From assembly GCA_043747875.1 (NCBI GenBank), contig JAYTOI010000134.1:1-64000 (forward strand): 64,000 nt of DNA, given 5' to 3'. Below the pieces are notes generated by a model. It searched no databases and was not told the DNA's origin. It saw only the letters and a list, made by a program, of their open reading frames with translations. This stretch comes from CADEED01 sp043747875. Its GTDB lineage: Bacteria; Pseudomonadota; Gammaproteobacteria; Steroidobacterales; Steroidobacteraceae. A program made the translations under genes and the position numbers. This document shows, piece after piece, positions 60,326 through 64,000 of the stretch; the first letter of the stretch is position 1; every line of letters begins with the position of its first letter.

Positions 60326-62323
60326 ATGAATCTGCAACGAAGAATTGGGGTGATCAGTTTGCCGGCGCTCGGCATGGTGCTGGGCGCGCTGGCGGGTTGT
60401 GGCGGCGGCGGCGGCGGCGACTCTACGCTGCCGGGCGCGTTTGCAATCGGCGGGATGGTCTCCGGACTGACCGGCGCGGGATTGGTGTTGGCCAACAATG
60501 GCGCGAACGAACTCGCGGTGAGCGGCAACGGTTCATTCCAGTTTTCGAGCCGGCTCGCACCTGGCACCGAATACCGCGTTACGTTGGTGAGTCAGCCGGA
60601 CGGACAAACGTGCTCGCTCGTCAATGCCGTGGGCACCGCGGCGGCCGATGTGACCGACATCGCCGTCGCGTGTGTGCGCAACCCACCGGCCGCGCTGACC
60701 GGCGTGTTCATCGGGCCAGTGCAGGGCCTGCGCTACCGCAGCGCGAGTGCCGCGGGATACACCGATGCCGGCGGCCGGTTCTCCTATCTACCCGGTGAGA
60801 CGGTCGCATTCTCGATCGGCGGCATCGAGCTGGGCACGGCGCCCGGCGCGCCGGGCGTCAGCCCGTTCAGTCTGTTCGGCATGGCTCCGCCCGCCACCGA
60901 GGCGGCGGTGCGCGCCGAGCTCACCACCGAAAAGAATGTCACCGATTTTGACCGCGTCGCGAACATCGCCCTGCTGCTCGCGGCGCTCGACCGCGACGGC
61001 AATGCGGCCAACGGACTCGACCTGTCGGATCGCGACGCGGCGCTGGCGGGCGTCACTCTGAGCTTCGATCTGCCCATGTCTGAATTCCACGCCAAGCGGT
61101 TCGAAGTATTTGCGCGCACTTACGCCGCGAACCGGAATGTGCCGATCACGACTCCGCTGGTTCGGCTGTACAGTGCGCTCGGCATCGCCGTGCCGGCGCA
61201 TGTCATGACCCGCGAAATCAGCCATGACTCGCGCAACACCGTGGATCGCGTGCATCGCCTGGAATACGACTCGCGGGGACGGCAGAGCCTCGATGTGCTC
61301 GAGAGGAGAGCCGCCGCGCCTCCGGTCGTGACCCGTTTTTCCTATGACGACGCGGATCGCCGCGTGTTCGCCGGGTCGGAGTCGGATCTGGACCTCGATG
61401 GCGTCATGGATTCGAAGGAGTACCGCAATTTCGCCTATGACAATTCCGGCAGCCCTTCGACGGACCTCACCGAAAATTATCGTGGTGTGCCCGGAAGCCT
61501 GGTGAGCAGCGTTCTGGTGACCAGCGCGTACGATGCGCGCGGCAATCGGACATCGAGCGAACAGAACGAGTTCATCGTGGCGGGAGCGCGAACGTTTCGC
61601 ACCACCCAACGCTCGACTTACGACGCGGGAAACCGGCGGATCGATGAGACGACACAAGACGATCACGGTATCGGGACACCGGTAACGTACCGGGTGTTGC
61701 AGAGTTTTTCATATGACGCCGCTGGAAATCTCGCGCAACGGATCTACCAGGAGGATCCGGACGGCGATGGCGCGCGGCCGCTGATAGCGTTCGCCGTGGC
61801 AATGCAATACGACGCACATGGCAATCTACTGCGCGAGGAGTCCGGGCCGCATGGCACCACGGCACCGCGAGATACCTTCATCAGGGTCTTCAATCGCGAT
61901 CCGGCTGGCCGACTCGGCTCGTTCGATAGATCCGTCTTCGCGCCGGTGGTCAGCGGCATGCCGCGACTGTTGAAGGAGCACTCCACCACCGCATACACCT
62001 ACGATTCGAACAACAACCCTCTGACCGTGTCGACGCAGACCGACTACAACGGCGACGGCAGCGTCGACGACGTGACTCGGACCACTTCGACGTACGACGT
62101 CACCGGCAACGAAGCGCGTCGGGAGTTGGTGCAGGTCGTCACCAATGGCTCGACCACCGTTAACACGCAGGTGCGAACTTTCGATTCAGACGGCGTGCCT
62201 CTGACGTTTTCGCTGGAATTCCGGTTCAACGGCGTGCTCACGCAGAGCATGGCCGATCAATATTTCCACGCGACGATCCTGCCGGACGGCTTGCTCTATC
62301 TCATCACCATGAAGGGCAGGTGA
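60326..62323 (+). CDS. Lipoprotein with YD/RHS-like repeats
   Basis: 665 aa from ATG 60326 (AGGAG five bases upstream). Lipoprotein signal with lipobox LAGC followed by Gly6. Residues about 35-110 resemble a small Ig-like domain and 115-300 a second domain (GRFSYLPGETVAFSIGGIELG). The C-terminal half (about 300-640) has degenerate YD-type repeats: YDSRGRQSLDV, YDDADRRVF, YDARGNRTSS, YDAGNRRIDE, YDAAGNLAQR, YDAHGNLLRE and YDSNNNPLTV. RHS-core features and a toxin tip are missing. A surface-exposed, non-toxin YD-repeat protein is likely. Confidence 0.8.
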   Translation: MNLQRRIGVISLPALGMVLGALAGCGGGGGGDSTLPGAFAIGGMVSGLTGAGLVLANNGANELAVSGNGSFQFSSRLAPGTEYRVTLVSQPDGQTCSLVNAVGTAAADVTDIAVACVRNPPAALTGVFIGPVQGLRYRSASAAGYTDAGGRFSYLPGETVAFSIGGIELGTAPGAPGVSPFSLFGMAPPATEAAVRAELTTEKNVTDFDRVANIALLLAALDRDGNAANGLDLSDRDAALAGVTLSFDLPMSEFHAKRFEVFARTYAANRNVPITTPLVRLYSALGIAVPAHVMTREISHDSRNTVDRVHRLEYDSRGRQSLDVLERRAAAPPVVTRFSYDDADRRVFAGSESDLDLDGVMDSKEYRNFAYDNSGSPSTDLTENYRGVPGSLVSSVLVTSAYDARGNRTSSEQNEFIVAGARTFRTTQRSTYDAGNRRIDETTQDDHGIGTPVTYRVLQSFSYDAAGNLAQRIYQEDPDGDGARPLIAFAVAMQYDAHGNLLREESGPHGTTAPRDTFIRVFNRDPAGRLGSFDRSVFAPVVSGMPRLLKEHSTTAYTYDSNNNPLTVSTQTDYNGDGSVDDVTRTTSTYDVTGNEARRELVQVVTNGSTTVNTQVRTFDSDGVPLTFSLEFRFNGVLTQSMADQYFHATILPDGLLYLITMKGR

Positions 62324-62377
62324 GTGCCGGGCCCCGCCGTCGGCGCGGCAACTTCGTAGTACGAGGCGCGAAGGGGA

Positions 62378-63151
62378 TCAGAGCGCGTGCGCGGTCGGGG
62401 CGGCCGCGGTGAGCTCACTCGCCGTCGGCGCCGCGAAATCGTAGTCGACGATCACGCGCACCGCGAGCGTCTCGTCCACGCTCCAGTTGGATACGGCGAG
62501 GCACACCGACCGCTTGTCCGCGCTCGCGGCATATTCGGAAGGTTCCGCCGCGACGCGCAAGTTGCCGGGCGTCGTCGCGCCGCTGGAGCGTTCTTCCCAG
62601 GCGTGCTCGCCCTTCGGCACTCGGGTCTGGATACGAATGCCACGCGTGTGCGCGGCCGATGGAACGAGGGCACAGAGCGAGACCGTCGCCGCGAGCGCCG
62701 CGGTGCAGGCCACGGGGCCGGCATCCTCGGCCTGCTGAGTGACGTGGCAGGGCGGCAGATGCGCGATGGATTCGGCGCTGGCGGGCATTCCCGCGGTGGC
62801 CGGAATCGCAGTGCCGCCCGCGGCGGTGGCCGATGCGCCGGTGGCAGACAGCGCCTGGCTCTGCTGCTGGGCGACCAGCGCCCCGAAGCGCTTGTCGAGC
62901 TGCTCTTCCATGGCCGCGCTCATGTTGGCGCGCATTTCCTCGCTCGCGCTCACGGTGCGCAGCGCGGACCAGGCGTATCCGCCGACGATGCAGCCGATCA
63001 TGAGCGCGATGGTCGCGACCACCGAGCGCATGCGGTTCTTCTTCGGGCGCGTCTCACTCGGCGCGCGATTGCGCACCAGCTGGAAAATCGCGGTTCCCAT
63101 CGTGGCGAGCGCGCCGATGATCGCGGCGAGAATGGTTTCGGAAAGACCCAT
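62378..63151 (-). CDS. Membrane protein, unknown
   Basis: 257 aa, ATG 63151 with AGAGG upstream. Two N-terminal membrane helices (TILAAIIGALATMGTAIFQLV and SVVATIALMIGCIVGGYAW), then an Ala/Gln-rich linker and a beta-rich C-terminal domain (about 150-245; GIRIQTRVPKGEHAWEER, SVCLAVSNWSVDETLAVRVIVDYDF) with several Cys. No family recognised. Confidence 0.7.
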   Translation of the reverse strand: MGLSETILAAIIGALATMGTAIFQLVRNRAPSETRPKKNRMRSVVATIALMIGCIVGGYAWSALRTVSASEEMRANMSAAMEEQLDKRFGALVAQQQSQALSATGASATAAGGTAIPATAGMPASAESIAHLPPCHVTQQAEDAGPVACTAALAATVSLCALVPSAAHTRGIRIQTRVPKGEHAWEERSSGATTPGNLRVAAEPSEYAASADKRSVCLAVSNWSVDETLAVRVIVDYDFAAPTASELTAAAPTAHAL

Positions 63152-63302
63152 CCAGGCAACCTCTGAGTGCTATTCGGGCAAGCTGGAGCGAGTGTATTCC
63201 GGCCGTTCCGCGCGGCAGCGAGGGGGCTTTGCGGGCTGGGTACTGGGTCACACTTCGCCCGCGTGGCGCCCCAGCCCGGGGCTTCCGGCGCCCGGGCGCA
63301 GG

Positions 63303-63728
63303 TCAGACCAGGCCGCGCAGGCGCTCGAGATAGGCGTCCTCATCCGGCGGTTTGCCGGCGCGCTGTGCTTCCCACAGCGTCTGCGCCAGTATCTCCACCA
63401 TGCGGTGCTCGGCCTCGTGGGCGCCGCCGACGCGCGTGGCGAGCTTGGCGTGCACGATGCCGATGCCGCGCGGCCGGTTGGTATCCACCTGCTCGCGGAC
63501 CGCGAGGTGCAGGCCCATGTGCAGCCACGGGTTGAGCTGTCCGCTGCGCGGTGAGTAGTTAGCGAGGTCGGCCGCGGCCGATTCGAGTATGACGTGGTAT
63601 TCCGGGTGCTCGGAGATCACGGCCACCATCTGCTTCTCGAGCGCCGTGAGCGGCTGCTCCTGGCGGTACTTGCGCCAGGCGGCGCGATAGGCCTCGCGCA
63701 GCTGGTCGCGCGACATGTCGGCGAACAT
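63303..63728 (-). CDS. DUF1841 family protein
   Basis: 141 aa from ATG 63728, which shares one base with the nth stop (TGATG). Conserved features: YRAAWRKYRQEQPLTALEKQMVAVISEHPEYH, then NPWLHMGLHLAVREQVDTNRPRGI and EAEHRMVEILAQTLWEAQ. Cytoplasmic, probably metal-binding from its His clusters; function unknown. DUF1841 next to nth is a recurrent gammaproteobacterial/betaproteobacterial arrangement. Confidence 0.88.
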   Translation of the reverse strand: MFADMSRDQLREAYRAAWRKYRQEQPLTALEKQMVAVISEHPEYHVILESAAADLANYSPRSGQLNPWLHMGLHLAVREQVDTNRPRGIGIVHAKLATRVGGAHEAEHRMVEILAQTLWEAQRAGKPPDEDAYLERLRGLV

Positions 63729-64000
63729 CACCGGTTTCTCCTCGACGCGGCCGCGATGATCTTTCGCCGGGGGCCGTATTCGCATAGATCGCTTATGAGG
63801 CAACGGTCGCACGCGGGCTTCAGTGCTTTGCATACGTACCGTCCATGAAGGATGAGCCAGTGATGGGCATCATGCGCGAACTCCCCGGGCGTGAACTTGA
63901 TGAGCGCATCCTCCACTTCTCTTGGGGATTTCCCCGGCGCCAGTCTGGTGCGATTGGCGACGCGGAAGATGTGCGTGTCGACGGCTATTGTCGGCTCGCC
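63728..64000 (-). CDS. nth: Endonuclease III (3' part; cut by window edge)
   Basis: The last 90 residues are present; the 5' end lies beyond 64000. The catalytic Asp region AVDTHIFRVANR and the [4Fe-4S] ligands Cys-x6-Cys-x2-Cys-x5-Cys (CKALKPACDRCLISDLC) are seen. DNA glycosylase/AP lyase that removes oxidised pyrimidines in base-excision repair. Coupled to DUF1841. Confidence 0.95.
   Translation of the reverse strand, partial: GEPTIAVDTHIFRVANRTRLAPGKSPREVEDALIKFTPGEFAHDAHHWLILHGRYVCKALKPACDRCLISDLCEYGPRRKIIAAASRRNR

Overview
The window is a 64-kb piece of a high-GC (roughly two-thirds G+C by eye) gammaproteobacterial chromosome. The evidence for Gammaproteobacteria is the single-chain AceE pyruvate dehydrogenase with AceF and a lipoyl-bearing Lpd, a class II PyrC, RNase T, and the DUF1841-nth pair. 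The abundance of ECF sigma factors, secreted repeat proteins and GH95/GH43 glycosidases fits the Xanthomonadales/Nevskiales side, possibly Steroidobacteraceae; that family-level placement is inference. I saw no rRNA, tRNA, CRISPR array, integrase or intact insertion sequence.

Layout. 0.1-4.7 kb: a GH95 alpha-L-fucosidase whose start lies inside a REP-like palindrome, an acyl-CoA dehydrogenase and a DHFR-family reductase. 4.8-9.5 kb: a secreted protein and a membrane-anchored TPR-CHAT (caspase-like) protein, convergent with an ECF sigma/zinc-finger anti-sigma pair. 9.6-12.9 kb: a serine beta-lactamase-like protein, a DUF3291 protein and two small membrane proteins. 12.9-15.0 kb: an operon in which an ECF sigma factor and its probable anti-sigma factor are sandwiched between two DUF4252 genes. 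15.0-18.5 kb: a BsuPI-like protein, a CPXCG protein, an SDR and a four-module secreted protein with polyproline linkers. 18.5-23.9 kb: a DesK/DesR-like two-component system coupled to an ABC transporter whose permease carries a CIA30-like domain. 23.9-30.1 kb: a GMC oxidoreductase with a gluconate-dehydrogenase-subunit-3-like partner, a dienelactone-hydrolase relative, a CBM-like secreted protein, a double YjbR protein and a di-haem oxidoreductase. 30.2-35.0 kb: small accessory genes, a DUF1761 gene broken by one amber codon, an unidentified possible toxin-like protein and a striking inverted plus tandem REP-like repeat. 35.0-40.0 kb: DUF1080-esterase and GH43 genes, then a di-haem peroxidase. 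40.0-46.3 kb: a tightly overlapping run puuD-nadC-HlyD-ABC ATPase-ABC permease-(deacetylase remnant)-ICL/PEPM-GNAT. 46.4-55.0 kb: housekeeping genes (DUF1289-Grx4 fusion, rnt, pyrC, aceE-aceF-lpdA). 55.1-64 kb: an ECF/Ser-Thr kinase pair, a haem-oxygenase-like protein, a YD-repeat-like lipoprotein, a membrane protein, DUF1841 and the 3' part of nth.

How the genes work together. Glycan breakdown (GH95, GH43, DUF1080-esterase) and periplasmic sugar oxidation (GMC/subunit-3 pair, di-haem cytochromes) form one theme. Cell-envelope signalling is the other, with three ECF systems of different architecture, a two-component ABC system and a CHAT protease predicted to face the periplasm. Neighbouring genes overlap very often by 4 bp (ATGA or GTGA), implying widespread translational coupling. 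Many gene starts were set downstream of the longest open frame because a signal peptide or Shine-Dalgarno sequence (SD) supports the shorter start.
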